DNA from: Streptomyces varsoviensis
GTDB lineage: Bacteria; Actinomycetota; Actinomycetes; Streptomycetales; Streptomycetaceae
Direction: 5' to 3'
DNA: 64,000 bases
Assembly (NCBI RefSeq): GCF_000718635.1
Contig: NZ_JOBF01000031.1
Location: 1-64,000, forward strand
The notes under the pieces were generated by a model that worked only from the letters and a program-made list of their open reading frames with translations, was not told the origin of the DNA and searched no databases. Made by a program: the position numbers and the translations under genes. Shown here piece after piece: positions 42,633-54,862 of this stretch. Every line of letters starts with the position of its first letter. Positions within the stretch are counted from its first letter, which is position 1.

Positions 42633-43625
42633 TCAGCAGCCGGGCTCTCCGGTGCGGAACGCGTCGAGGATGCGTTCGGCCGCGAGCGTCGCCGTCAGCT
42701 CCCCGGCCCGCACCCGCCGCTCCAGATCGGGGGCCAGGGCGCGTACGGCCGGGTCGGAATGGAGCCGGCTCAGGAGCGTGTCGCGGACCATCGTCCACGC
42801 CCAGTCCACCTGCTGCGTACGGCGCTTGGCGGCCAGCGCGCCGGTGGAGTCGAGCAGCGCGCGGTGCTGTCCGAGGCGTTCCCACACCTCATCGAGGCCC
42901 GTCGACTCGCGGGCGCTGCAACTGAGCACGGGCGGCGTCCAGGCGGCGTCGGCGGAGCGCATCAGCCGCAGCGCGCCCGCCAGTTCCCGCGCCGCGCCGC
43001 GCGCGTCGCGTTCGTGCGGCCCGTCCGCCTTGTTGACGGCGATGACGTCCGCCAGCTCCAGGACGCCCTTCTTGATGCCCTGCAACTGATCGCCGGTGCG
43101 GGCGAGGGTCAGCAGCAGGAAGGAGTCGACCATGTTCGCGACGGCCGTCTCGGACTGGCCGACGCCGACCGTCTCCACGAGCACCACGTCGTAGCCGGCG
43201 GCCTCCATCACCACGATCGACTCGCGCGTCGCCTTGGCGACGCCGCCGAGGGTCCCGGCGGTGGGGGAGGGGCGTACGAACGCCGCCGGGTCGACGGCCA
43301 GGCGCTCCATGCGGGTCTTGTCGCCCAGGATGGAGCCGCCGGTGCGGCTGGACGACGGGTCGACGGCGAGCACCGCGACCCGGTGCCCGAGCCCGGTGAG
43401 CCGGGTGCCGAACGCGTCGATGAACGTCGACTTGCCGACGCCCGGCACCCCGCTGACGCCGATCCGCCGCGCCCGCCCGCTGTGCGGCAGCAACTCGGTG
43501 AGCAGCTCCTGCGCCAGGGCCCGGTGGTCGGGGCGGGTGGACTCGACGAGGGTGATGGCGCGCGCCACCAGCGCCCGCTTCCCGTCGAGCACGCCCTTGA
43601 CGTAGGTGTCGAGGTCGATCGCCAT
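42633..43625 (-). CDS. meaB: methylmalonyl-CoA mutase-associated GTPase MeaB
   Basis: 330 residues. The Walker A loop RRIGVSGVPGVGKSTFIDAF (~52), the Mg-binding DPSSSRTGGSILGDKTRM, the DVVLVETVGVGQSET switch (~150) and the base-recognition NKADG (~200) identify a MeaB/ArgK G3E GTPase. MeaB protects and reloads the B12 cofactor of methylmalonyl-CoA mutase. The gene lies four bases after mutB and shares its transcript. It ends near the metE leader; promoters for metE face the same way. Confidence 0.93.
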   Translation of the reverse strand: MAIDLDTYVKGVLDGKRALVARAITLVESTRPDHRALAQELLTELLPHSGRARRIGVSGVPGVGKSTFIDAFGTRLTGLGHRVAVLAVDPSSSRTGGSILGDKTRMERLAVDPAAFVRPSPTAGTLGGVAKATRESIVVMEAAGYDVVLVETVGVGQSETAVANMVDSFLLLTLARTGDQLQGIKKGVLELADVIAVNKADGPHERDARGAARELAGALRLMRSADAAWTPPVLSCSARESTGLDEVWERLGQHRALLDSTGALAAKRRTQQVDWAWTMVRDTLLSRLHSDPAVRALAPDLERRVRAGELTATLAAERILDAFRTGEPGC

Positions 43626-43629
43626 GGGG

Positions 43630-45887
<2,258 letters not shown>

Positions 45888-45888
<1 letters not shown>

Positions 45889-47687
45889 CAGGACACTCCC
45901 ATGCGGTCGAGGGTGGCGGAGAGCACGGCGACGGCGTCGCAGCCGGCGAAGACATAGGCGTCGACCCCCGGGTACTGCCCGGGGCGGCCCGCGAGGAACA
46001 CCTGCCGGGCGCCCGCCTCCTTGAGCGCCCCGGCGGCCTCGGCGGCCTGCTCCTCGTACAGCGCGTCGCTGGAGCACAGACAGGCCTCGGTGGCACCGCT
46101 GTCCTCGAACGAGCCCTGGTCGACGGGTTCGATGCCGCCCGCCTGGAACAGGTTGGCGGCGAAGGCGAGCCGCGCGGTGTGGGCGGCGGCGGGCCCCAGC
46201 GCGGCGAGGAAGATCCGCGGCCGGGCGCCGGTCGCGGCGAGGTGGCGGTCGGAGCGGTCGCGCAGCGCCTCGAACGCCTCGTCGCGCCGTACCCGCGGCA
46301 GCCCGCCGGACGGCGGGGCGGGCGCGGGTACGCGCTCCACGGGCCGCTCGGCGAGGTGCGGGAACTCGCTGACCCCGGTGATCGGTTCGCGCCGCTTCGC
46401 GAGCTTCGCGCCGCGCGCCCGCCACGTCTCGGCCAGCTCCTCGCCGAGCCGGCCGGAGCGCAGGGCGGCGGCCTGCCCGCCCGCCCCCTCGATGTGCTGG
46501 AAGAACCCCCACGCGGCGGTGGCGAGTTCGTCGGTGAGCCGCTCCACGTACCAGGAGCCGCCCGCCGGGTCGATCACCCGCGCCAGGTGCGACTCCTCGA
46601 CCAGGATCGTCGAGGTGTTACGGGCGATACGGCGCGCGAACGCGTCCGGCAGCCCGAGGGCGTGGTCGAAGGGCAGCACGGTCACGGCGTCCGCGCCGCC
46701 CACCCCGGCGGCCAGCGTCGCGACCGTCGTCCGCAGCATGTTCACCCACGGATCGCGCCGCGCCATCATGACCGGCGAGGTCACGGCGTGCTGGACCTGC
46801 CGGCCCGCCGCCCCGCACACCTCGGCCACCCGCGCCCACAGCCGGCGCGCCGCCCGCAGCTTGGCGATCGTCAGGAACTGGTCGGCGGTGGCCGCGTACC
46901 GGAATTCGAGCTGCGCCACGGCCTGCCCGACCGTCAGCCCCGCCGCGGTCAGCTCCCGCAGATAGGCGACCCCGGTCGCCAGCGAACAGCCCAACTCCTG
47001 CGCCGCCGACCCGCCGGCCTCGTGGTAGGGCAGCGCGTCCACGGTCACCGCCCGCAGCCCCGGGTACTCCTCGAAGCACAGCCGCGCGAGAGCGGCGACG
47101 GGCCCGAAGCCGAAACCGGCTCCCGTACGGGCCTCAAAACCCAGCGGGTCCGCCCCCAGGTTGCCGCGCGCCGCGTCCTTGGCGACGCCGCGCTCCCCGT
47201 ACAGCCGCAGCAGTTCACCGGCGGCGGCCTCCACGCCGTCCCCGGCGTCCAGGACGACCGGCGCCAGATCGAGATAGACCCCGTCGAGCACCCGGTCGAG
47301 CGAGGCCACGGGCACCCCGTGCTCGCCCACGACCAGCCACAGCGACGTGACCCCGTTCTCCAGATCGGTCAGCACCGCCCCGCCGTCGGCCGCCGCGTGC
47401 CGCTGCCGTACGTCCCACCCCCCGAGCACATTCCCCTCGGCCCGCCCGCCCCGCGCGAAGGGCGCGAACCCGGGCAGCCCCGGCTCGGGCGACGCGTCGT
47501 CAGCGGTGTACAGCGGACGGCTGCGCAGCCCGGCCTCGATCTCGACGGCCAGCGCGTCCTCCGCCCTCCCCGAGAACTCCCGCCCCGATTTGCGCAGGAC
47601 CCCCTCGACGAGGTGTCGCCACTGCTCATGGGTGGCGTCAGGGAACTCGGAGGCCAGCGAGAGCCCATCGTCAGGCAGGACAGTCAT
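45888..47687 (-). CDS. mutA: methylmalonyl-CoA mutase small subunit
   Basis: 599 residues. It repeats the mutase barrel pattern ([60 protein letters not shown]) but the C-terminal Rossmann region ([40 protein letters not shown]) lacks the DxHxxG B12 motif, as expected for the non-catalytic subunit. First gene of the mutA-mutB-meaB operon. A TAGCAT hexamer 8 bases before the ATG may be a -10 with a very short leader. Confidence 0.95.
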
Positions 47688-48031
47688 GCTCGGATGCTAG
47701 GCCGCGACCGCAGGTGAGCTGGAGAGGGAACGGCTGTGACCTTGACCTCCATCGGGTTCGCTTGATCTTGACGACGGGGCGCATTAGGAGCGGGCGGGGG
47801 ACCGTCCGTGGCCCGTCCGTGGCCCGTCGGCGGGGGCGACGGTTCGGACCGTTCACGGTGCGGTACCCGCAGTCGTAGAGGCGATACCGGACGGGCGGGT
47901 CGTCGCCGTGGAAGACGGCTTCGACGCGGCGACGGAAGCGGGGCTGTCCGTCGTGAGCCCCTGCTGAGCGGCCCCTCCGGGGGGCGGTTCGCGTTCCCGC
48001 GCGGGGGAGCCGGCACCTTCAGCCGCCGCCG
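47688..48031. other. 344-base intergenic region
   Basis: Lies between the mutA start and the AraC stop, both on the minus strand, so it should hold the mutA promoter and the end of the AraC message. An 11-bp direct repeat (CCGTCCGTGGC, from about 47802) and a run of TTGAC-containing half sites (47742-47772) are visible. No gene is supported. Confidence 0.5.
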
Positions 48032-49006
48032 TCAGCCCCCGCTCGCCTCCGCCGAGCGGTCGAGGTTGCGCCAGGCCCGCGGGGTCATGCCGTACGCCTG
48101 CTTGAACACCTTGCTGAAATGCGTGGCGTCCACGAAACCCCAGCCGCGCGCGATGGCCGCGATCGTCCGGTAGCGGGCCCGTGGATCGGCCAGTTCCCGG
48201 CGGCACTCCTCCAGTCGGTGCGAGCGGATCCACTCGCCCAGCGTCACGTTCGACTTGGCCAGCACCGCGTAGAGGTGGCGGACCGAGATGCCGTGCGCGG
48301 CGGCGATCCGCTCGGCGGAGAGGTCGCGGTCGGCGAGGTGTGCCCGGAGGTAGCGGATGATCCGCAGGTTCAGCGTCTCCGCCATCGGGCCGCGGGCGAG
48401 GTCCGAGTTCCCCAACTGCGAGGCGACGACCGCGCGGAGCAGCTCGACGCTGGGCTCCGCTATCGCCTCGGCGTTCGGGCCGCGGTGCAGCGCCTCGGTC
48501 ACGGCCACCTGCTTGAAGTAGCCGGCCGCGAGAGCGGCGACGGGGTTGTCGGGGCCCAGCGTCGTGGCGGTGATCTCGCGCAGCGACCGGTCGGGCAGCG
48601 CGAGCGCCGACCGGGGGAAGCGCAGGAAGTGCTGGTCGACGCCGGAGTCGAAGGCGAGGGTGTACGGGACGGCGGTGTCGTAGAGGGCGAAGTCGCCCGG
48701 TTTCAGCAGGGCTTCGCGGCCGTTCTGGATGACCATGCTGGAGCCGGACAGTTGGAGCCCGAGGAACACCGCCGGCTCCGTGTCCTCCCGCGCCAGCCGC
48801 GGCGTCCGCTGAATGGTCAGGCCGGTGGCCCGCGCGGAGCAGATGCCGATGACTCCGGCGTTGTCCAGCGCCACCTGGACCGAGAGGTCCTGCGGCGACA
48901 GGTGGTGGTTGATGTCGATCCGCACGACGGACTCCCACACCGCGTGCCGAATGAGTTCTTCCCGGTCTCCCGGCGGAATGGCGTTGGTGTCCAGCGTCTC
49001 GCGCAC
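48032..49006 (-). CDS. AraC family transcriptional regulator
   Basis: 324 residues from GTG (VRETLDTNAIPPGDREELIR) with GGGAGG upstream. The N-terminal ~200 residues are the AraC_binding_2-type sensor (ICSARATGLTIQRTPRLARE, GDFALYDTAVPYTLAFDS). The C-terminal double helix-turn-helix reads LSAERIAAAHGISVRHLYAV and TIAAIARGWGFVDATHFSKV, then FKQAYGMTPRAWRNL. This layout is common among actinomycete AraC regulators of aromatic or fatty-acid genes. Divergent from the acyl-CoA dehydrogenase gene across 509 bases, which is its likely target. Confidence 0.88.
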   Translation of the reverse strand: MRETLDTNAIPPGDREELIRHAVWESVVRIDINHHLSPQDLSVQVALDNAGVIGICSARATGLTIQRTPRLAREDTEPAVFLGLQLSGSSMVIQNGREALLKPGDFALYDTAVPYTLAFDSGVDQHFLRFPRSALALPDRSLREITATTLGPDNPVAALAAGYFKQVAVTEALHRGPNAEAIAEPSVELLRAVVASQLGNSDLARGPMAETLNLRIIRYLRAHLADRDLSAERIAAAHGISVRHLYAVLAKSNVTLGEWIRSHRLEECRRELADPRARYRTIAAIARGWGFVDATHFSKVFKQAYGMTPRAWRNLDRSAEASGG

Positions 49007-49239
49007 CCAGGACGCCCCCTCCCTCAGAGGTTTCGGCGGGCAGTGGGTCTGCGGGGCAGATGTTCGCGGCGCGGCGCGCGGGCGTCGGCGCGCGACCGGC
49101 GACGGCGCACAACCGACCAAGTTTCGTGCACGCTCAGCAAAGTCGGTGGAACACGCCCAGCCTAGAGTCGTCATCCGTCGAAGCGAAAGCGCCAAGGGCG
49201 AACGAAGCGCGGCAGCACGTCGATGAACGGCAGGAAACA

Positions 49240-49276
49240 CGCCAATTGCCTCGCACGGGGGGCGAGACAATTGGCG
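49240..49276. promoter_or_regulatory. 15-bp-arm hairpin in the AraC/acyl-CoA dehydrogenase gap
   Basis: CGCCAATTGCCTCGC (49240-49254) and GCGAGACAATTGGCG (49262-49276) pair at 14 of 15 positions around a 7-base loop. It is the only notable structure in the 49007-49515 gap, which otherwise holds GC-rich low-complexity sequence (repeats of GGCCCC near 49380). With no T-run it could be an operator, an attenuator or a boundary element. Confidence 0.7.
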
Positions 49277-49515
49277 CGCCTGTCCATGCCGGGCGCCGCC
49301 GGCTCACGGCCCGCCATGGGTCTCGTACGCCCCGCGCACCTCTTACGCGCCCGACGGCCCCCACAGCTCCTTCGGCTCCCTCGGCCCCCCACGGCCCCTC
49401 CGGCCCCTTCGGCAAGGGATTCGTGCGCTGCCGCGGGTTCCTAATTTCTGTAACGGGTTCTACTCTGTGCGCGGTCGGCGCGGAGACCGCGCGATCCCAG
49501 CCTCCAGGAGGGCCC

Positions 49516-50694
49516 GTGCACCTCGAATACACGCCGGAACAGCAGCGGCTGCGCACCGAACTGCGCGCGTACTTCGCGGAGCTGGTGCCCGACAACGCCT
49601 ACGCCCGCTACGCCGACGCCGCCGCGCAGAAGCGCTTCTACCGGGAGACCGTCCGCCGCCTCGGCGGCGACGGGTGGCTCGGCGTCGGCTGGCCGAAGGA
49701 GTACGGCGGGCGCGGAATGACGCCGATGGAGCGGTTCATCTTCTTCGACGAGGCCGCGCAGGCGGGCGTGCCGCTGCCGCTCATGGCGCTGAACACGGTC
49801 GGCCCGACGATCATGCAGTTCGGCACCGAGGAGCAGAAGCGGTACTTCCTGCCGCGCATCCTCTCCGGCGAACTCGATTTCGCGATCGGCTACAGCGAAC
49901 CCGACGCGGGCACCGACCTCGCGGCCCTCAAGACCCGTGCCGTGCGCGACGGCGACGACTACGTGGTCAACGGCCAGAAGATCTGGACCACCAACGGCGA
50001 CACCGCCGACTGGGTCTGGCTCGCCGTCCGTACGGACCCCGAGGCCCCGCCCCACAAGGGCATCACCATGCTCCTCGTCCCCACCACCGACCCCGGCTAC
50101 TCCTGCACCCTCATCAACACCCTCGCCTCCCACGACACCACCGCCAGCTACTACGAGAACATCCGCGTCCCCGTCACCCGCCGGGTCGGCGAGGAGAACA
50201 AGGGCTGGCGGCTGATCACCACCCAGCTCAACCACGAGCGCGTCACCCTCGCCGCCCACGGCACCATGGCCATCCGCGCGCTGGCCGACGTCCGGCGCTG
50301 GGCCGCCGAGACCAAGCTCGCCGACGGCCGCCGCGTCATCGACCTGACCTGGGTGCGCGCCCGCCTCGCCCGTACGCACGCCCGCCTCGACGCCATGAAA
50401 CTCCTCAACTGGCGCATGGTCGACGCCCTCCAGCGCGCCACCCTCACCCCGCAGGACGCCTCCGCCGTCAAGGTCTACGGCTCCGAGGCGCGCCGCGACG
50501 CCTACGCCTGGCTCATGGAGGTGGCGGGCGCCGCCGGTCCCCTGAAGGAGGGCTCGGCCGGCGCCGTCCTCCACGGCGAACTCGAACGCGGCTACCGCAG
50601 CGCCGTCATCTTCACCTTCGGCGGCGGCAACAACGAGATCCAGCGGGAGATCATCTCCTGGATCGGGCTGGGCATGCCGCGGGTCCGGCGCTAG
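49516..50694 (+). CDS. acyl-CoA dehydrogenase
   Basis: 392 residues from GTG, AGGAGG upstream. Typical three-domain ACAD: N-terminal helices (LEYTPEQQRLRTELRAYFAE), middle barrel (FAIGYSEPDAGTDLAALKTR, VVNGQKIWTTNGDTADWVWL) binding FAD, and C-terminal helices (RVTLAAHGTMAIRALADVRR). The end FGGGNNEIQREIISWIGLGM is the FAD-tail of long-chain/actinobacterial FadE-like enzymes. The usual catalytic Glu position is not certain by eye. Alpha,beta-desaturation of an acyl-CoA, possibly of a ring-derived or branched acyl chain; control by the divergent AraC gene is likely. Confidence 0.88.
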   Translation: MHLEYTPEQQRLRTELRAYFAELVPDNAYARYADAAAQKRFYRETVRRLGGDGWLGVGWPKEYGGRGMTPMERFIFFDEAAQAGVPLPLMALNTVGPTIMQFGTEEQKRYFLPRILSGELDFAIGYSEPDAGTDLAALKTRAVRDGDDYVVNGQKIWTTNGDTADWVWLAVRTDPEAPPHKGITMLLVPTTDPGYSCTLINTLASHDTTASYYENIRVPVTRRVGEENKGWRLITTQLNHERVTLAAHGTMAIRALADVRRWAAETKLADGRRVIDLTWVRARLARTHARLDAMKLLNWRMVDALQRATLTPQDASAVKVYGSEARRDAYAWLMEVAGAAGPLKEGSAGAVLHGELERGYRSAVIFTFGGGNNEIQREIISWIGLGMPRVRR

Positions 50695-50752
50695 CGGTCG
50701 CCGCGACGGCCGGACGGCGCGAATCCGGGGGCCGTCGCCGGGCGTCTCCGTG

Positions 50753-51037
50753 TCACCGGCGTTCTTCCGCGCGGAGGCGGGCCAGCTCCTTGAGGGCCAT
50801 GCGGGCGGCGGGGGTGCCGGCCGGGGTCTGCCAGTAGGGGTGGCCGGCTATGCGGGCGGAGAGCTGGTGCAGGCGGTGCCGGTGGGCGGCCGTGGCCTGA
50901 GGGGTGGGCACCCCGGCGAGCAGCCAGTACGTGGCGTACCACTCGGTCTGGGTCTCCAGGAGGTCGGCGGGGAAGAGGTAGCTCATGAGCAACGAGTAGA
51001 TCGCATGTTCGAATTTTTGGGCAAAGGTGCAGGACAT
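50753..51037 (-). CDS. small hypothetical protein
   Basis: 94 residues (MSCTFAQKFEHAIYSLLMSY start). Aromatic-rich (EWYATYWLLAG, HPYWQTP) with a helical, basic C-terminus (RMALKELARLRAEERR). No family recognised. Codon pattern is less extreme at the 5' end, where AAAAATTCGAA gives an AT-rich patch that may also serve the divergent promoter. It lies between the convergent acyl-CoA dehydrogenase and the divergent MpaB-type gene. Confidence 0.55.
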   Translation of the reverse strand: MSCTFAQKFEHAIYSLLMSYLFPADLLETQTEWYATYWLLAGVPTPQATAAHRHRLHQLSARIAGHPYWQTPAGTPAARMALKELARLRAEERR

Positions 51038-51107
51038 CGCGGTGCGGCGGTCCCAGTGCCGGTGCCCGCCGGTTAGGGTCGGCATCCCGGACCCGGAGGT
51101 GGACAGG

Positions 51108-52124
51108 ATGCGGCGACACGCCCCGACCCGCTCGACCGGTCGGTACGACCGGACCAGCGCGAACAGTGCGTACGGTCCGGACGGCCCGTACGGTCCGGGC
51201 GGCGGGGACCCGGGGCTCTTCGGCCCCGGATCGGTCACCTGGCAGGTGCACGGCGACCCCATGATGTGGGTGGCGGGCGTGCGCGCCCTGTGGCTCCAGG
51301 CGCTCCACCCGCGCGCCGTGCGCGGGATCATGCAGAACTCCGACTTCCGCCAGGACCCCTGGCGGCGGCTTCTGCGCACCGCCGGATTCGTCGCCACCAC
51401 CACCTACGGCACCGCCGACGCCGCCGAACGGGCCGGGGCCGCCGTCCGCGCCATCCACCGCCGGCTCACCGCCACCGACCCCGACACCGGCGAGCGCTAT
51501 CGCGTCGACGACCCCGAACTGCTCCTCTGGGTGCACTGCGCCGAGGTCGCCTCCTACCTCCACGTGGTGCGCGCGTCCGGGCTGCCGTTCACCGACGCGA
51601 CCGCCGACGCCTACATAGCCGAGCACCGCCGCTCGGCGCGGCTCGTCGGCCTCGACCCCGCCGACGTACCGGCCGACGCCGGGCAGCTCGCCGCCTACTT
51701 CGAGCGGGTGCGTCCGCGACTGGCCGCCACCCCGGAGGCGTTCGAGGTCGACGAGTTCCTGCGCCGGCCGCCCGTACCCCCGCTGCTCACCCCCGCGCGC
51801 CGGCTGCTCTGGGGGCGGGTCTCCGCGCTGGCGTACGCCTCCCTGCCCCGGTACGCCCACGAGCTGTACGGCCGGCCCGCGCCGCCCCCGGACGCCGTCG
51901 CGCGCCGGCTGCGCGCCGCCGGGTTCGTCCTGCGCGGCGTGCCCGCGACCGTACGCTGGCAACTCCCGCCCAAACACATCCTCACCGCCGCCGCCCGGCT
52001 CGGCCCCGGCAGCCGACCCTCGGCCTACAAGCTGCGCAGCCTGGCCGCCATACTGGACGGGCCGGGGAGGGCAGCAGCGCGAAACGACGGGGGCGGCGGC
52101 GGAGGATGGCGGAGACCAGGCTGA
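51108..52124 (+). CDS. oxygenase MpaB family protein (DUF2236)
   Basis: 338 residues; ATG at 51108 has CGGAGG eight bases upstream. After a Gly/Pro-rich leader the DUF2236 core appears: WQVHGDPMMWVAGVRALWLQ, ALHPRAVRGIMQNSDFRQDP, GTADAAERAGAAVRAIHRRL and LLLWVHCAEVASYLHVVRAS, with the conserved His residues that bind heme b in MpaB and Lcp-type enzymes. Members cleave or oxygenate terpenoid or rubber-like chains, but most are uncharacterised. The final 19 bases overlap the kinase gene, so the two are coupled. Confidence 0.8.
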   Translation: MRRHAPTRSTGRYDRTSANSAYGPDGPYGPGGGDPGLFGPGSVTWQVHGDPMMWVAGVRALWLQALHPRAVRGIMQNSDFRQDPWRRLLRTAGFVATTTYGTADAAERAGAAVRAIHRRLTATDPDTGERYRVDDPELLLWVHCAEVASYLHVVRASGLPFTDATADAYIAEHRRSARLVGLDPADVPADAGQLAAYFERVRPRLAATPEAFEVDEFLRRPPVPPLLTPARRLLWGRVSALAYASLPRYAHELYGRPAPPPDAVARRLRAAGFVLRGVPATVRWQLPPKHILTAAARLGPGSRPSAYKLRSLAAILDGPGRAAARNDGGGGGGWRRPG

Positions 52125-54448
52125 TCCAGGGCCGGTACCGACTGCTCGACCTGATCGGGCGGGGCGGTATGGGCGAGGTGTGGCGGGCGCTCGACGAGTC
52201 GCTCGGCCGCCGGGTGGCCGTCAAATGCCTCAACCCCCTGGGGCCGCGCCATGACCAGTCGTTCATGCGGGTGCTGCGCGAGCGGTTCCGCCGGGAGGCC
52301 CGGGTCGCCGCCGCCCTCCAGCACCGGGGCGTCACCGTCGTCCACGACTTCGGCGAGTTCGACGGCGTCCTCTACCTGGTCATGGAGTTGCTGGAGGGCC
52401 GCAACCTCAGCCAGCTCCTGGAGGACAACAAGCACCACCCGCTGCCCGTGCCGGACGTCGTCGACATAGCGGACCAGGTGGCCGCGGCGCTCGCCTACAC
52501 CCACCGGCAGGGCATCGTGCACCGCGACCTGAAGCCCGCCAACATCATGCGGCTGGCCGACGGCAGCGTGAAGATATGCGACTTCGGCATAGCGCGCCTC
52601 GGCCACGACATCGGCGTCACCAGCCGCCTCACCGGCACCGGCATCGCCATGGGCACCCCGCACTACATGTCGCCCGAACAGATCGCGGGCGGCCACGTGG
52701 ATCGGCGCAGCGACCTCTACTCGCTCGGCTGCGTGCTGTACGAAATCGCCACCGGAGCCCCGCCGTTCGACCTCGACGACGCCTGGTCCGTCCTCGTGGG
52801 CCACCGCGACACCCCGCCCGAACCGCTCCGCAGCCACCGCCCCGACCTCCCCGAACCGTTCGAACGGATCGTGCTGGACCTGCTCGCCAAGGACCCCGAG
52901 GACCGCCCGCAGGACGCCGCCGACCTCGGGCACCGGCTCGCGGAGACGCACGGCACGGGCCACCACTGGGCCCCGCCGCGACCGACGGCGCCCCACCAGC
53001 CACATGCCGTCTACACCCCGCCCGCTGTCCATCCATCGACCGTCGCCGCCGGCGGGCCCCGCCCGGCCGCCGAGAAGACGGCCGGGTCAAAGGCCGGCCG
53101 GCCCGCGGTGGCGGCGCTGCCCGAACCCGCCCGGCTGCCCGGCTGGGCCAGGGGCATGACCACGGGCACCAAGGCCACCGGCGGCGCCCTCGCCCCGCCC
53201 GTACCGGCCGGCCACGCCGACGCGCTGACCGGCGCCTGGACCGAACCCGCCGACCCGCGCCGCCCCACGCCGCCGCCCGGACCGGCCCGCCCCGGCGTGC
53301 CGCCGGAAGTGCTCAAGGAACTGGCCGTCCGGCACAGCGCGGGGCTGAGCCTCGGGCGGCTCGGCCGCTGGGAGGAGGCGGGCAAGGTGCACCGCGCCGT
53401 CGCCGCCGAACGCGAACACGTCCTGGGCGCCGACCACCCCGACACCCTCGCCAGCCGCTACGAGGTCGCCTACACCCTCAGCCGGCTCGGCCGCCCGGCG
53501 GACGCGCTGCGCGAGTACGGACAGGCCGCGGCCGGCCGGGAGCGCGTCCTCGGCGCCGAGCACCCGGACACCCTCGCCGCGCGCCAGGAGACCGCGTACG
53601 TGCTCGGGCAGCTCGGCCGGCACTTCGAGGCCCACCAGGTGTACGCCGCCGTGCTCGCCGTGCGGGAACGCACCATGGGCCCCGACCACCCCGACACGCT
53701 GCGCTGCCGCCACAACCTCGCCTACAACCTCAGCAGGCTCGGCCGCCTGGAGGACTCGTACGAGATGGCGCGCGAGGTCGCCGCCGCCCGCACCCGCGTC
53801 CTGGGCCCCGGCCACCCCGACACCCTCGTCACCCGCTACGAGGTCGGCTACGCGCTCGGCCAGCTCGGCCGCTGGTCCGAGGCGCTCGACACGTACCGCG
53901 AGGTCGCCGCCGGGCGGGCCGAGGCGCTGGGCCCCGACCACCCGGACACCCTCGCCGCCCGCTACGAGGCGGGCATCTGCCTGGGCCGGCTGGGCCGCAG
54001 CGCGGCGGCCCTGGAGCTCTACCGCGATCTCGTCGACGACCGTACGCGCGCTCAGGGCGCCACGGACCCCGAGACGCTGCGGGCCCGGCACGGCCTCGGC
54101 GTCAACCTCGGCCGCCTCGGCCGCTGGGAGGAGGCCCTGGCCGAGGCCCGCGAGGTGTCGGCGATCCGCGAGCGCGTCCTCGGCCCCGAGCACACGGACA
54201 CCCTCGTCAGCCGCCGCGAGGTCGCCGTCGGCCTCGGCTGGCTCGGCCGCTGGACCGACGCCCTCGCCGTCTACCGCGAAGTCGCCCAAGCCCGCCAGCG
54301 CGTCCTCGGCGCCAACCACCCCGACGCCCTCGCCAGCCGCAACGACGAAGCCCACTGCCTCGAACAACTGGGCCGCTCCACCGAAGCCGTCGACCTCTAC
54401 CGCCAGGTCGCCGCGCTCAGGCAGCAGCGGGGGACACTGGGCCGGTAG
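52106..54448 (+). CDS. Ser/Thr protein kinase with TPR repeats
   Basis: 780 residues. Kinase domain residues ~8-270: glycine loop LIGRGGMGEVWRAL, VAVKCL lysine, HRDLKPANIM catalytic loop, KICDFGIARL and GTPHYMSPEQIAGGHVDRRS. A Pro/Ala-rich linker (~275-400) follows, without a transmembrane segment. Residues ~405-775 are about eight 42-residue TPRs of the kinesin-light-chain/NB-ARC type, each with a GxxHPDTLxxR...LGRxxxA core. The protein should be a soluble signalling kinase whose TPRs bind partners. ATG is 18 bases before the end of the MpaB gene. Confidence 0.92.
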   Translation: MAETRLIQGRYRLLDLIGRGGMGEVWRALDESLGRRVAVKCLNPLGPRHDQSFMRVLRERFRREARVAAALQHRGVTVVHDFGEFDGVLYLVMELLEGRNLSQLLEDNKHHPLPVPDVVDIADQVAAALAYTHRQGIVHRDLKPANIMRLADGSVKICDFGIARLGHDIGVTSRLTGTGIAMGTPHYMSPEQIAGGHVDRRSDLYSLGCVLYEIATGAPPFDLDDAWSVLVGHRDTPPEPLRSHRPDLPEPFERIVLDLLAKDPEDRPQDAADLGHRLAETHGTGHHWAPPRPTAPHQPHAVYTPPAVHPSTVAAGGPRPAAEKTAGSKAGRPAVAALPEPARLPGWARGMTTGTKATGGALAPPVPAGHADALTGAWTEPADPRRPTPPPGPARPGVPPEVLKELAVRHSAGLSLGRLGRWEEAGKVHRAVAAEREHVLGADHPDTLASRYEVAYTLSRLGRPADALREYGQAAAGRERVLGAEHPDTLAARQETAYVLGQLGRHFEAHQVYAAVLAVRERTMGPDHPDTLRCRHNLAYNLSRLGRLEDSYEMAREVAAARTRVLGPGHPDTLVTRYEVGYALGQLGRWSEALDTYREVAAGRAEALGPDHPDTLAARYEAGICLGRLGRSAAALELYRDLVDDRTRAQGATDPETLRARHGLGVNLGRLGRWEEALAEAREVSAIRERVLGPEHTDTLVSRREVAVGLGWLGRWTDALAVYREVAQARQRVLGANHPDALASRNDEAHCLEQLGRSTEAVDLYRQVAALRQQRGTLGR

Positions 54449-54544
54449 CCCGATCCGTCCCCTCACCCACTCATGCCCCCAGGTTATCGCCGCATACGCG
54501 ATGGATCTTGGACTTGGGCGCCGTGGGAGCCGCAGTATCGAGAC

Positions 54545-54862
54545 ATGATCAACCACACGATGATTGTCTCGTTCGACGACGCGATCCCCGACAGCGAGCT
54601 GGATCAGTACCTCAAGGACATCGAACAGGTCATGAGGGACTCCGGGACCATCCAGACCTTCGCGGCGAAGCGGCACATCCGGGTCGCGGCCGATGACCAC
54701 AGCCCGGTGTTCGTGGCCAGTGCCGTGGTGCGGCTCGGCCTCGCCGATGTGGCGGCGCTGAACGCCTCGTTCGCCGCGCCGGGGGCGATGGAGCTCATCA
54801 AGCGCTGGCAGGCCAAGTACCCGTACCGGGTGGTCTGGGTCAATCACGAGGAGCTGGTGTGA
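54545..54862 (+). CDS. Dabb-type dimeric alpha/beta-barrel protein
   Basis: 105 residues. MINHTMIVSFDDAIPDSELD, then FAAKRHIRVAADDHSPVFVA and AMELIKRWQAKYPYRVVWVN match the stress-responsive A/B barrel (Dabb) pattern of about 100 residues. Partner strands and helices are complete. Such proteins serve as small accessory or cyclase-like enzymes in aromatic or polyketide routes. It precedes the aromatic catabolism operon by 175 bases on the same strand and could be its first gene. Confidence 0.65.
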   Translation: MINHTMIVSFDDAIPDSELDQYLKDIEQVMRDSGTIQTFAAKRHIRVAADDHSPVFVASAVVRLGLADVAALNASFAAPGAMELIKRWQAKYPYRVVWVNHEELV

